A stretch of DNA of 64,000 nt, taken from assembly GCA_030248295.1 (NCBI GenBank), contig JASANH010000965.1:372001-436000 (forward strand), written 5' to 3'. A program made the translations under genes and the position numbers. The stretch is from Mesodorylaimus sp. YZB2_4. Lineage: Eukaryota > Nematoda > Enoplea > Dorylaimida > Dorylaimidae. Below are positions 37,015 through 48,767 of this stretch, in pieces. A model generated the notes under the pieces. That model saw only the letters and a program-made list of their open reading frames with translations, was not told the origin of the DNA and did no database searches. The number at the start of each line of letters is the position of its first letter. Position 1 is the first letter of the stretch.

Positions 37015-37308
37015 TTAAAAGTTTACTATTATCGTTTTCATCTCGATATTTTCGCGCTTGTTAAAGACGTCGACCCATATTCGCGACTTTGCCTGTGGAA
37101 TTCCTATTAAACTGATCGTGAGCATGAAGATTCGAACGATAGGATTGCAGTTTGCCGAACTCAGTTCACGCGAAAACTGAGCGTAAACGTTTTTACGAAC
37201 CAATGCCCACCCTGGCGAACGTGATTGCGATGCTCGCTCGAATCGATCACGGTCTAAAAAACGGTTATCAGTAGGGGATGAGAGCCTGGAACGCAAAAAA
37301 GATCGCAT
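37015..37308 (-). CDS. Hypothetical small protein, unrecognised
   Basis: An open frame on the minus strand contains a basic stretch (RASQSRSPGWALVRKNVYAQ), then a hydrophobic segment (IVRIFMLTISLIGI) that could be a membrane helix. TTTTTTAG near 37257 and TTTAATAG near 37103 could be splice acceptors, so the true exon may be shorter. No family recognised. Confidence 0.25.
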   Translation of the reverse strand: MRSFLRSRLSSPTDNRFLDRDRFERASQSRSPGWALVRKNVYAQFSRELSSANCNPIVRIFMLTISLIGIPQAKSRIWVDVFNKRENIEMKTIIVNF

Positions 37309-37419
37309 GCATGCGCTACACTTCGTTCACCCTGAACCTTGGAAGCCGAACTTGATCAACCTCCCCTTCGCCCCACCATGGAGTGAACCCAAAAACCTCA
37401 CCATTCTTTGTCTATTCTC

Positions 37420-37560
37420 ACGTCAGCCGCTCGCGCAATTGACGTCCAGTTTTTGCAGTGGTTTTCTTCCAGACTTGACTTCGATTCGCTGATCGGCGAT
37501 ATCGCTCGCGGACGACTCGACTTTACAACTTGGTGGACTTCCGCGCACGGACGAGTAAGC
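37420..37560 (+). CDS. Possible short exon, unrecognised
   Basis: ARAIDVQFLQWFSSRLDFDS continues as LIGDIARGRLDFTTWW and looks protein-like. It ends near GAGTAAGC, a possible donor. No partner exon could be joined. It may be an upstream gene fragment. Confidence 0.2.
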
Positions 37561-37829
37561 AGGCGATGTTTACACGAAAGACTGCTTATGCTAAGGCGCG
37601 AATTTCAAATTTTTGGACGATAATCGCTGCATTGCCAGGCCAAATCATTCTCGAACCTCGTCGACCAGTCGCAGGGCACCACAAACCGATGACATGACCT
37701 TGTTCTCTTAAAACTGCATGGATCTTACGATTTAGGTACTCATACTTCATTTCATAAATGGGGTAATTCCTTCTTTCCTTCTTTACCCTACACTGTAGCG
37801 AAAACATCATGCACCAACGGCCGTGGGTC

Positions 37830-38065
37830 ACTCACCCAGCATGGTCGAGGTCCTGTGAGTGGAGAGAGAAAAGTCAAACGAGTAGACACTGACACTGGCC
37901 GGATTCGTGCAGAGCCCACCGCTTATGGTCCATCCTTAGAAAGCCGATGTCCAGTCCAGGACGCCCTCATGTGGAGGTACCCCCAGTGAAGCTACCATGT
38001 GGCCAGTTCTCCACACGGCCTTGCTTATATGCAAGATTCGATTGCTGGCTGGCTATAGGCAAATA
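37830..38065 (+). mobile_element. SINE family 1, 3' fragment
   Basis: Degraded copy of the body and tail: CCAGTCCAGGACGCCCTCATGTGGAG, CACACGGCCTTGCTTAT, GGCTATAGGCAAA. No tRNA head. Confidence 0.55.
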
Positions 38066-38499
38066 CGGGCTTTGGTCAAGTTGTTGCAGTCATTTTAGAT
38101 CGTTAGTCAAAATTATGAAATGAACCAATTCCAAAAATTAAAACCGATCAAACAAATGGACTTTGTGGGTTACACAGCATCTTTCTGTTTGGGCTTGCTT
38201 GCAAGACCATCCCTGTTGCGCACATTGATCTGCAGGATAGAGACTACTTGATCCAAATTTTAAATTTCGCGCTCCCTGATAACATGAAAATTAATCATTC
38301 TAATCAGGAACGGGAAAAACTAAATTAATAATTTTATGAATTCACAGTCATTTATTTTCAAAATTAGAGCTGAATGTGGCGCATTGCAGCCAAAATCAGT
38401 TGTCTGCTAGTTGGCGGAAACGCACCTGAGGAGCTAATTAGGCAGTCCAAATTTTCAACATCATCAATTTGTAGTTCGATCAGATCAAAATCGTTTAAA

Positions 38500-41400
38500 A
38501 TGGTCGATTATTTTTCCCCACTCGATCGTTGTTTGGGTCGAATAAGATGTTTAGAAGAAACATTGCGGGCAATGATGAATCGACGTCCTGTACCCAAGTG
38601 GCTCTGTTACATTCCTTCCTACGAGTTTTTTGAAATTCCTGACACCAAAGTATTGGCTGGATTTCGAGTCAGTGGGATTCCCTTAGATTTTCGAAAGGAA
38701 CCCAAACTGGGAGCTGAACCAGCTGTCGATAATGGCCTTTTGATTAAATTTTACGAATTGGGCACATTATTCATGTGTTCTCGAAGAATGAAATTATCTG
38801 AGGAAACGGATGGAAATAGCGAGCCTGGAAAAGCTGCTGATGTTTCCGGAGAATCAGTTTGGTTGGAAATTGTTGGGGTAAACATTATTTTCCTTTGCCT
38901 TATTTAAACTATAATCCTAAAGCAAAGACATCAAATTTTTTGTAGGTTTGGCATAAAAGGTCATCAGAACCAAAACGATTCAAAAAACCGGTTTATTTAT
39001 TTTGGCGCAGCAGTACCCCCGATTCTCGTCCACCATCCGTTGCCACTGCGGTCAATGTAGATGGCAGCTCTTCAAGGGCAGAAGATTTCAAGCCATTACG
39101 TTCGAATATGATCGTGCACGGAAATGGAAAACTCGGAGAAGCTGCCGGATGCAAATACGTTTTTGATAGGTATGACCATTTTGAATTTGAAAGACGTTTC
39201 TTTGATTTTATGTTTTAGATGGGAAGACATAGTGGAGCTATCGTACAGTGTTACTGTGGCTAAGCAAACGTTGCTCAGATTTGTCACGCCGCCTGATGAG
39301 GAAAGGGTGGTTGCAATGTGCCTTCCTCCATCAACCGACTGGGACCACCGTCACGACGATGCTCTCGTACAGTTCTTGGTCGAGACAGGACAAGCGGCTG
39401 ATGATAATGGTGGACGAGCGAGCGATGTGTGGACTCATGTCGACAAAATCGAGCTATCCTCATCCATCGAACATGTACAGTTTTTCGATTTATTTGTCGC
39501 TTGAACCTATTAATTTCGCATTTCCAGATGAATGACGCAATAGCCGCCTTAACCGACGATAATCCGAATACGTATTGGGAAAGCGATGGTAGCCAGTCGT
39601 CGCATTATATCCGATTATACATGAAGAAACACACAATTATTGAGTGAGTGGAAAAAATTTTTGCGCGATATGTTGCTTTCTATAAACTATTTTAGGAAAA
39701 TTTATTTAACTATCGATTTATCAGACGATAGTTATTTGCCTCATAAAATTTGTGTTCTTGCTAGTGACCACAAGCGCTTTGAGAAATCCGAAATGAAAAC
39801 GCTGAACGATGTCGTCGTGCTTGAAACGTAAGTGTCCCGATGTAATCAGCATTCTCAGGTGGGTGGGAGATCGATTTTGTTCCTGGCAGGGACAGGGTTC
39901 ATAAGTAAGTGGAAAACTTAGAAAAGTCTGGGAGTCCGAGAAGTGCCTGGAAAACCTGGGTAAATCAGGGAAAATGGGAATTTGAGCCAGAAACAGGGAA
40001 ACCTGAGAAGTTGCATTTCTTGGCTCCAAATTTCAAGTCACCCGCCTTTTCCATGCAGCTGTTGATCTTGGTAAAGTTGATTTAGTAGCGCTGAGGCAGT
40101 GTGAAAATAATCGGTAAAAATCACAGTTTTGTCTGAGAAACCTGGGAAGATCATTTTCTGCTCCTTGTATGTATGAACCCTGAAGGATCCATTGGACCAG
40201 TTGGGTTGATGTTTCAGCCATATTTCCAGGTCGCCCCTTGCTCATGATCAGAGATTTCTTCTGTTCCGGGGACTTTAACCTGTCGAGTCCCGTGCCTTGG
40301 GTTTGATGCGTCGCTGCCTGCCCAGCACCGTCCTAGAATGCTGATTACACCCACCTCTCCTTTTATAAATGATGGTGTAACCTTGATGCGAGTGGTAGAG
40401 AATTATTGATCTCCTCTGGGGAACGTCAACCCGTCGGGTTGATGTTTTAGCTGCGGGTGTATCGCGCTTTGGTTGCGATTCGATTAGTATCGTGTTTCAG
40501 AGACTACAGCGGTGATATTTGTATTTATGAAGCGGCCGAAGGCAGCTCAGAAGCGTTCGCCGTGGTGGAAATTCAAATTATTGAATGTAAAGGTAATTAA
40601 TGATGTGCTTGAGGTGATGATGTGCAAAAACCAGGTATTTTCATTTTCTGAGATGAAGGTATCGATACTCGAATACGCGGATTGAAAATCAAAACGAGGC
40701 AAGAATCCGATCCTAGCAATTTAGATGTACGAATTGATGAGAAGCGACTGAAAGAACATCTTATCCTGTTTTATTCCGGTGTCGATATGAAAGCTATTAA
40801 ATGGAGGGCATTAATCCTGAAAAGGTAAAACAGTTTATTCGAATTCTGTCATTTTCAATATTTTCTTTTACAGGATGGCGACTTTGATGGATTCAGTTCT
40901 TCATGTTCTGGTGCCAAAAGCGGAACTGTTGGGTGCAAATGAACAAGACAATATGCTCGAAGAGGATGGTCTGGCTCCGTTTTCTGAGATTTTAGAGGTA
41001 AGAAAAAAGGGCGTAGATTTTTGGAAATCTCGTAACTGTTGCGCTTTTTTTAGAAGGCACGGTTTTTGTTACCGCTATCGCATAAACGGCAGTTGATTTT
41101 CGAACGGTTTTTAAAAGACACGGAGAACGGGTATGTAAAATCCTTGTCTCTCCCTAGGCCAAATTAGGGCTGACCAGCCAGACGACCGCTTAAGCCACTC
41201 GAGCCCACGCAGTCCACGACACCTCGTGTTGAGTTTATTGGCAGCGCGCCGCAAGGGCCGTATAGACTCAATTTGGGGATCACCCGCACGTGTCGGCCGT
41301 CAAAGGGGTTCTGACGGACCTGAGCCCAAGGTGCTCACAGAGCAAGTCAAGACCAGACCAGGAACTCATGACCAGTTTTCTACCAATGCCTGCAAACCAA

Positions 41401-44400
41401 ACCGGACAGTCAGCCTCGATCTCGTGCCAGCCCTGACCTTGGAGAGGCAGACTGGTTCCTTGAACCAGTGCTCTGATAGTCCATGCTTATTACATACACT
41501 ATGTATGGGCGGGCATTGTACTGTAGATGAAGAAGTGTAAACTATCCAAATTAATTTCCTATGTTTTGTGTTTTTCAGGTCCTACGAGATATGTCCGAAG
41601 TTGTTTATCAATCGTCAGTTGGCTAGAGATCACCGATCGTGTCCGGAATCGACCGTTTTTCGTCAGGTTTACGAAGGACTGAAATTGGCGGCTCATCAAG
41701 ATAATATAACGTTGGATTATAGGTACGCAGCAATGATAACAAGTTGAAAGATAAGTTTGATTATCTTGACTGTTCGTCTAGGTGGTCATTGAAACTGGAA
41801 CAATGGTGGGAATGCAAATTTATCGGCGAGGGCGTTATTGATCAAGGCGGTGGATTCCGCGATAGTTTGTGCGATATCGGAGAAGAACTCTGTCCGTCCG
41901 ATTCCGATTCCCAGTTGCCTTTGCCCTATTTTCTTCGCGCTCCGAATCAGGTGAGGGTTTGGTGGGCTATTGTGTACTCGACTCCGCCTAGGCGAGGGGA
42001 TATGTGAGAAGTCCGCAAGAGCTCACGAGTCAGACTGATCTTGAACTGGAAATGTGACGAGGTCTTTTGAAAATGTGGGTGACCAGACGCCAGACTAGGT
42101 TCGATTTTCTAGCAAAAGGTCCGGGGTGTTCTTAAAGGGAATTGTGGCCATGGGTAAAAAATTACGTTACGTAAATCCTTACAGCCTTCATAATTTTGAT
42201 TTTTTAGTTTGTTGAATAGCAGCCTAGAAACCGAGTTTCAGGCGCAGCTGATCCTATGAGACATTTGAGACTTCTTAAATTGACGATGCCCACCTAGCCG
42301 AATTTGGAATATTGAATAGCTGTTCTTGTGGCGTGAACGCTAGCTGAAACGTGAAAACGCGTCTGTCAGCCTGGGTGGGATTAATAATATGACAGGCTAG
42401 GCAGGGTAGTATTATCTGTTTTCTTTGGGAATGTGCACGCGGACTATTCTTTAACGCGGCAGGCGTGTATACTCCCAAAGAAAACAGGAATAGTGTAAAG
42501 GGACGATAGACCATTTGGGATCAAGGATTTACGGATGAGGCGAGATGATCGACGAATCAGCTTTTGAATGCGACATCATTGGAGGACATTTGGGGCGGTC
42601 ATGGGGGTGTAATTATGCTAAAGCTTTTGCTTGTCAGGGAGGACATCTCTCCCGAGTGCATCTGCTACTTGTTTATGCCCACCCAATTTTCAATGCGCCG
42701 AGAGTTCCTGACTTCAAAGGCGCGGGGCTTTCCCGCTGGAGTGTGTGTGTGTACATTAACGCAGGCCAGCACTACTCGGTCTTGCTGACATTTCCAGAAT
42801 GCCAAGATCAGGCTGAGCTCGTAGGCACCCCTCACGTGCACTGCCGTCGATGTTGTACCAAGCCTGGCAGGTATAGGAGATGATGTGGTCGACCCTAGTC
42901 GGTGGGGTAACCTTCGTGCCTGGTAAGCCATGGCGAATGGGAGAATAATCGATCTCCCCTGGCTGAGAAACACCAGCCCCTCAGGTTGATTTTTCAGCCA
43001 CAGGAATAGTCGCATGACTATGCCTTGTTCCGGTCAGAGATTTTGTCCCATCGAGTTCGCCAGCCACACTCTCTTACGCCTGCCTGGCTTGGCTACAGCG
43101 GGACGCCCTCTGGAGCAAGTCGAGTCTCCAAGACTACTGCAGCTAAAACAGCAACCCAAAGGCTCGTCGATTCCTGTCGAGGAAAGATCTGCAGCGCAGG
43201 GTACGACATCTGTCCCAACTTCAAACCATTTTTGCCACTTGCATCGGTTTTTGACCTCTTGCCCTTTACCCTACCATAACCATGCTGGGACAGAATATGT
43301 GCCGCATTCTATCATTCTCTCCCACTCGCCGTAACCCGCCAGGCACGAGAGTTACAGCTGCGCCATGCTTGAATAAGGGACTCTAAATAAGTTTTAAAGA
43401 GGATTTCTATTAAAAATTGTACAAAATATTTTTGGGGTTTTTAGCTGGAGGATGAACATAATCGTGATACATTTGTGATCAATCCGGGTTGTATCGATTT
43501 CGATGGATTCGAGTGGATCGGAAAATTATTGGGGGCTTGTCTCCGAACCAAAGAACATTTGATATTGCCATTGACCAAGCTCACGTGGAAACAAATTCTT
43601 GGGCAGTCTTTGTGCTGGGTCGAGGATTTCATAACTGTGGATCGGCGCTTGGTGAGTAAATGCAAATCATGAATGGCCGCGGCTTGGTCGGCTAAAAAAT
43701 GTCAAGGGCTCCCATACTCCCGTAGTCTGATGAAAAGCCGTGCTCACCCCTTCCATAAGATGATGGATGGAAAAAACGAGTGTATTATGGTTAGCAGGCG
43801 TAACTTTGTGTGAGGTTTTTGTGAAAAACAGATCATTCGTCAAAAACAGATGGCAGAAAAATTTGCATTTATGCATATTAAAATGCCTGCTTTCTTACTT
43901 GGTGCAAAGATACGACCAGCAAGATTGATTGAAAGCGATTCTCTTACTGTATGTAGGTTCGGCTCCTTGAAAAGATGCAACATATGCAACGTGACGAATT
44001 TGAGCAATATTTTGGTGCCAAGGATAAGGATAGTACTACTGCAATGACAACTACGCTATGCAATGGCGATGTGGTTGAATTGATTCCAAATGGGTCGACG
44101 ATTCCGTTGTCTTTTGAGAATCGATTGCAGTTTGTGGAAAAAGTGAAGAAATGTCGATTAAATGAGGGACAGAAACAAGTAAGTCGTTTTAGTTAATTGC
44201 CATTTCTGGGTTTTTATATTTAGTATTTTCTAGATAAATGCTCTTCGGCGAGGCCTACTTAATGTTGTACCAGAAGCTGCGCTTCGATTGCTCACTTGGT
44301 TCGAATTGGAACGGCGGATATCCGGGAACCCAGAGGTGTCTTTAGAAGGGCTGAAGAAAGCAGGTGAGATAATGTTCAATTACTTTTTCCAGTTGTCATC

Positions 44401-45119
44401 AGCGAGATTATTAGAGCAGGTCAAATTTTTGTGATGGTTTTTCCCTGAGTAGGATTGTTGTGGGGGGGCAATTTTATGATAATTTTATTTTAATCAGTCC
44501 ATGCGGCGATTCTGCCGTGATGGCCTCCTCAGTGCATTGTACATTTTAGCACGATACGAAGAGTTGGAAGGCACCGAGCGACGTGTGCAATATTTATGGG
44601 AAGCATTGGGTCATTTTAGCAATGAAGAACGTTCCCGGTTTTTGCGATTTGTTACTGGTCGACGCCGTTTGCCTACTCCGTTGTACATTTGCACCGACAA
44701 AGGGTGAGTAGAGCACTGGGTCATGGATTTGATTGAAACAGGAAAGGCTGGGTGTGGAAGGCATAATCTAATTACTGGGTTGTTAGGCTTGGCACGGCGG
44801 ATGGAGTAGGCGGTAAGCGGGTTCAATGTGTTCCTTATCCTGATCAGACACTCTCACTCTCTGCTGAGGCTTCGTGAAGGATACTCTCAAAGCCTAATCA
44901 AATTTTTTTGTCACAAGGGAACATAATTTGCATGGCAATTTTTTTAGGGACTCTCTGCTCGGCGATGACGGTCGACAGTTGCTACCCGAATCGTCAACGT
45001 GTTCTAATACGCTCTTTCTGCCCGACTACCCGTCGGCTAAGGTCTGCGAAGAAAAACTGCGATATGCGATTTACAACTGCCTGGCTATCGATACGGATAT
45101 GTCACCTTGGGAAGAGTGA
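38500..45119 (+). CDS. HECTD3: HECTD3, HECT-type E3 ubiquitin ligase
   Basis: HECTD3 pairs a DOC (APC10-like) substrate-binding domain with a C-terminal HECT domain. Exons: 38500-38877, 38946-39169, 39219-39474, 39528-39643, 39696-39827, 40501-40592, 40653-40824, 40874-40997, 41054-41130, 41579-41722, 41782-41950, 43445-43651, 43957-44178, 44234-44363, 44550-44703, 44948-45119. The start [20 protein letters not shown] aligns with the human N-terminus. The DOC part reads [24 protein letters not shown] markers: [78 protein letters not shown] (catalytic Cys at 45000-45002) and the terminal [11 protein letters not shown]. One acceptor is GAG (40650-40652). All phases agree and no lesion was seen. 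The long introns at 39.8-40.5, 41.1-41.6 and 42.0-43.4 kb hold repeats. Confidence 0.93.
39905..40190 (+). repeat. Dispersed repeat family 5, copy in a HECTD3 intron
   Basis: Matches 31.16-31.38 kb (GGGAGTCCGAGAAGTGCCTGG, GGGAAAATGGGAATTTGAG, TTTAGTAGCGCT, CTTGTATGTATGAACCCTG). Confidence 0.6.
40190..40470 (+). repeat. Hairpin-bearing repeat (family 4), two partial copies
   Basis: GGTTGATGTTTCAGCC at 40205 and the perfect hairpin TCAACCCGTCGGGTTGA at 40426-40442, followed by TGTTTTAGC. The intervening body resembles 42.9-43.1 kb. Confidence 0.55.
41160..41500 (+). repeat. Dispersed repeat family 3
   Basis: CACGCAGTCCACGACACCTC, GGTTCTGACGGACCTGAGCCCA, TACCAATGCCTGCAAACCAAACC and AGGCAGACTGGTTCC recur in order at 50.1-50.4 and (diverged) 54.3-54.6 kb. 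Confidence 0.65.
42885..43290 (+). repeat. Hairpin-bearing repeat (family 4), longest copy
   Basis: GGGGTAACCTTCGTGCC, ATAATCGATCTCCCCTGGCTG, GGTTGATTTTTCAGCC and a body to about 43290, matching the minus copy at 28.8-29.1 kb. It lies in a HECTD3 intron. Confidence 0.55.
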
Positions 45120-46035
45120 TACTAGTTTTGAACATGGCTTGTGCGCAGAGATGGATTTTCTATTTACCTAATAGATGCTGTCTTCCAGTTCGATTGTCTG
45201 AAAGGGGGCTGAGTTCTGTTCCTTGTTTTTCCATCTAATGAATGCTGAGTGCCTAATCTAGTTAGTGACTAATTTTAGTGTCAGCCGTTACCAGGTGGCA
45301 GTCCAGCTGTGTCTAGGGTTTATGGAAAAAAAAGACTTTTTTCTATAAAGCCTCAAGCATTCATTTCTGCACAGAGGCCTCGCGCGCACTAGGTTTCATC
45401 AGTAGCAAATTGGCTCATTCGTTCTCGGACTTCAGGGAATCGAAGATGAAGGCAGGACGGTGGCTTTAGGCGACTTAGGTGTAATCTCCTAGTTAAATAA
45501 TCGAATATAAACATTTGTTTGACTCTTCTCCAGTTGAAGTTAGTGTGCGGTCGGGTGGTTAAGGCGGACTCGGCGGGGTGATACCGCACCAACATGAATA
45601 ATTCGTGGCTCCCGGCTCAGTCATGCGAGCCCTCTGCGCAAAACACTTTCATAACCATCGACCAGTTGTCATATAGCTTATGATTGAAAGGAGCTAAAAG
45701 CGTGCCGTCGTCGATCTCAGCGGGGAGTGGTGCGCGGGAATCTTAGTTGAGCGTATCTGGTTACCCTAGCGACAGCCTCCTCCCTCTCCACCCACCCCAG
45801 TTCCTATTTTAGTTGTCTTCCCGCAACTGACTCAGTGCCACTCATTTTGCTCTTTGACACGCAGTCGGCCTTTCCGGTAGTCAACGTGATAGTTGTGAGT
45901 AAGCGCCATAAGACACCTACGAACTAGAAAGCCGCGAAATCACCGTCCGTTAGCTTCAAAAATTTCCGCTCCCGTCGAGCCAATTTTTCATTTTTTTGAA
46001 AGCCCGGAAGGAAATTTCTTGTTTGCTAGAACGAA
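45120..46035. other. Intergenic stretch after HECTD3
   Basis: It contains a possible tRNA-like SINE head at about 45545-45620 (GGTCGGGTGGTTAAGGCGGACTC...). Nothing else recognised. The promoter of the next gene is presumably near 45.8-46.0 kb. Confidence 0.35.
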
Positions 46036-46674
46036 ATGAACCGTCGAAGTTCGTCCACCGAGGCCAGGCCGTATATAAGCCGCAATCGGGCCACCTCTTT
46101 ACACCAAGCGAGCGAGATAGCCATGCACAAACGAGTGTTGACTTCATCTCCCGCTAGTCCTAAGGTATTCGAGAAGAGACAATCGTCAACCGAATTCATG
46201 TTGCAACGATTGAAACAGAAATTCAAGCCCATGAATCGGCAAACGTCCAGTTCGAGTTGTGCCGCCACACCTGGTCACCAGCACGCCTCGGCCAGTGGAC
46301 AGAGCACGCCTAATAAGAAGGAAGAACGTAGTCGGTCATTGAATGCCGTCTATGCCTGCCCCAGTCCGCACCTATCTATTATTCGACGAGCGGATACGGA
46401 CGACGATTACGATGCCGTCGCGAATTGGACTATGTACGGACAGAGGTGCCAACACCACAACCGCCCTTCTCGCGCCTATGCTCACTCACGCGAATCGTGG
46501 AATGGGAACAGTTTCGAGGATGAGAGTGGCCTCGTCGACGAGGATGACGTGATAGAAATGCAGAAACAGATTTACAGAGCGAAATCCGAGGCGAAAACTG
46601 TCAGTGTGGTTAATGGGTGCTTGTATATCAACTATCAGTACGTGGGACCTTTGCCACCCGGATGTGTGGTCTAA
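46036..46674 (+). CDS. Unrecognised protein, family X member 1 (tandem paralogue)
   Basis: Intronless ORF of 212 residues. The N-terminal two thirds are basic, Ser/Thr/Gln-rich and probably disordered (MNRRSSSTEARPYISRNRAT, MLQRLKQKFKPMNRQTSSSS). A mid-region SLNAVYACPSPHLSIIRR follows, then an acidic stretch (FEDESGLVDEDDV). The last ~40 residues look folded: EMQKQIYRAKSEAKTVSVV, NGCLYINYQYVGPLPPGCVV. The same C-terminus closes the ORF at 48768-49304 (28 of 42 residues identical). There is no signal peptide or membrane helix. No family known to me matches. Conservation of only the C-terminus suggests a small domain or interaction peptide anchored at the chain end. Confidence 0.7.
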   Translation: MNRRSSSTEARPYISRNRATSLHQASEIAMHKRVLTSSPASPKVFEKRQSSTEFMLQRLKQKFKPMNRQTSSSSCAATPGHQHASASGQSTPNKKEERSRSLNAVYACPSPHLSIIRRADTDDDYDAVANWTMYGQRCQHHNRPSRAYAHSRESWNGNSFEDESGLVDEDDVIEMQKQIYRAKSEAKTVSVVNGCLYINYQYVGPLPPGCVV

Positions 46675-46679
46675 TGTGC

Positions 46680-48760
46680 CACATATCATTTAGCGTTGTG
46701 ATGAGCTTGGATAAGCTTTAAAGAGTGCGAGTATAGTGATAAGGCATTGATAACATATCCGTCCTTGTGCTGATTGTGAGTCGTGTGCACGTTACCTTGC
46801 TACTGTGTGGCCGTATGTGCAGTATTCGTTATTCGAATTATCAAGGCGTGCGGCGTTAATTCGATCTTCTTTGTTTCCTCATCTGCTGTCAACACGAGCG
46901 GAGAGGAAAACAAGCTTTTGGAAAATAGGCTAGCTTCTATTCTGTATCTTTAATTTAAATGGATTTACTCGTACGTATTCGCGTTCGGAAGGCGTATTTG
47001 GGCGAGGCTTATTTGCATTGGCTCATCGTCAGTGAGGAAAAACAGTGTTTTCGAGGAAGCGTGCTCTGATGAGTAGGTGGAGGGTCGTGACCAGGATGGC
47101 AGCTGGATCAGTAAGGATGGCGGAACGTGAGACGGGGTAGCTGCACGTCATAGCGGTCCCTATATGGCCATCATAAAAAACTGGTTTTCATTTCTAATGA
47201 AAGCCGGAAGAAATGGCTTCCTTATCGAACATAATAGAAGTTCGTTGACAAAGTTAGCACCTGCTAAGATTTCATTTCGGCTTCCATTACTTCTGCCCTA
47301 GCCAAATCGGTTAGCCCAGGGAATGAAGGTGGCTTTGTTTGCCATTGCAGAGCCAGTCAGGCACAGAAACACAACCCACCCATGTGCCAAATGTGCATTT
47401 CTCACGCGCCCCTTCAACGTTGCGTGAATGAAAACTTTTTCTAGCATGCCATTATCACAGCGTGAAAAAGGGCCTTTTTCTTATTTTCAAGCCGTGCGAA
47501 GTTTTTTTATTGACTGTCGATCGACCTGCAGTCTTTACGCCCATGCTGACTGAACAAACACTCTTATCAGCAATTGTCACAGATGCACATTTTATGAAAC
47601 GATGCATGGACAAATGCAAACTGGGCTAGCTGGAGGATCGTAGCACGATTCTTTGCAGTGTCGATTGTGAGCACGCAAAGTGTTAGGAGTGGGATTCATG
47701 AGTAATATGCATGCCATTGTTGCAAGCACAAGGATTGCTTGTGTGTGCTAGCACGTAAACTTTGATGGGCTGTCCCCTGAACATGTCTGTTTTTAAATTC
47801 AATGACAGATCTGGAGTGTGTGCTATTGTGGAGTCTCTTCTGGCAACCTATCCTCTGCCTGGAGCAGGCAGCTGATAGAGTCACCTGTCGAGGTGATATT
47901 TCAGCCATGGATCAGGTTGGGAAGACTCGACTGGCTGCTTTGGTGCAAAAACTCTACCTGCCGCTCCAGCAATACGGACCCAGACGTACACTGTCAACTC
48001 ATCGTCATCCGTACGTGGACATAGACCAGAACATACGAAACGTGTGCCATGTTCTTGTTTCACCTTACCAAACGCGGGTATGCGCATTCGAGGGCAGGGA
48101 CACCTTATAGGAGAAATAATTCACCCAGCTGCACCTGGCGCGAGAGGCAGACGCCTACCCACCAGGCCACAAGCCCAGTATCTTCTTTCCTTTTCGGCCT
48201 ATTCTGGGGTACACCCGTCGAGGCTTCTCGAGCCCCGCCCATGCACATATTTATCACCTCCTCCATTTCCAACTTGCACTGTTCACCCACTAGTTCCTCA
48301 TCAGTCTAATGCGCTCATAACAAGTGGCAAAAGTTCACCCACACATACTCGTATTCTAATTCATAGAGTTCAGAAGATGGGTACACACACAGAGTAGGTG
48401 CCGAGCAAACTGAGCACGCGTAACCAATCACTCAGCATGCATACCATTTGCGTCATTAACGCCTCGATCAAACAGTTTCACAACGGTAGCTAGGCTATGC
48501 ACAGAATGGTGATGGGCAGGAAGTCCCCCTCATTACCACGTTTCCTCCAATATCGTTCTTCTATGCTCGTTTCAAAACTCATTTGTGCCTGACCCTGGCC
48601 AAGAGCAATCAAAGTTGTTTTATTGAATAAGCCGCACGTCGAAGTAACCCCCTCCCCCTTTTATTCTCTCCTCATCTTCACTTCGTTAGTGTCCGCGCTA
48701 TCGACGGCTATAGCTCGTCTATTCTTCAAACTGCCCATTTTTAACTTTCTTTCTAAGAAT
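46680..48760. other. Intergenic stretch between the two family X paralogues
   Basis: No gene supported. It contains a hairpin TCACCTGTCGAGGTGA at 47881-47896, followed by TATTTCAGCC as in repeat family 4. A reversed tRNA-like head lies near 48115-48170 (GGCCTGGTGGGTAGGCG on the minus strand). Confidence 0.4.
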
Positions 48761-48767
48761 TTGAAAG

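Noticed and set aside
46675..48767. Possible divergent promoter or third family X gene between the paralogues
   Set aside because: No open frame with the shared C-terminal module or a protein-like pattern was found.
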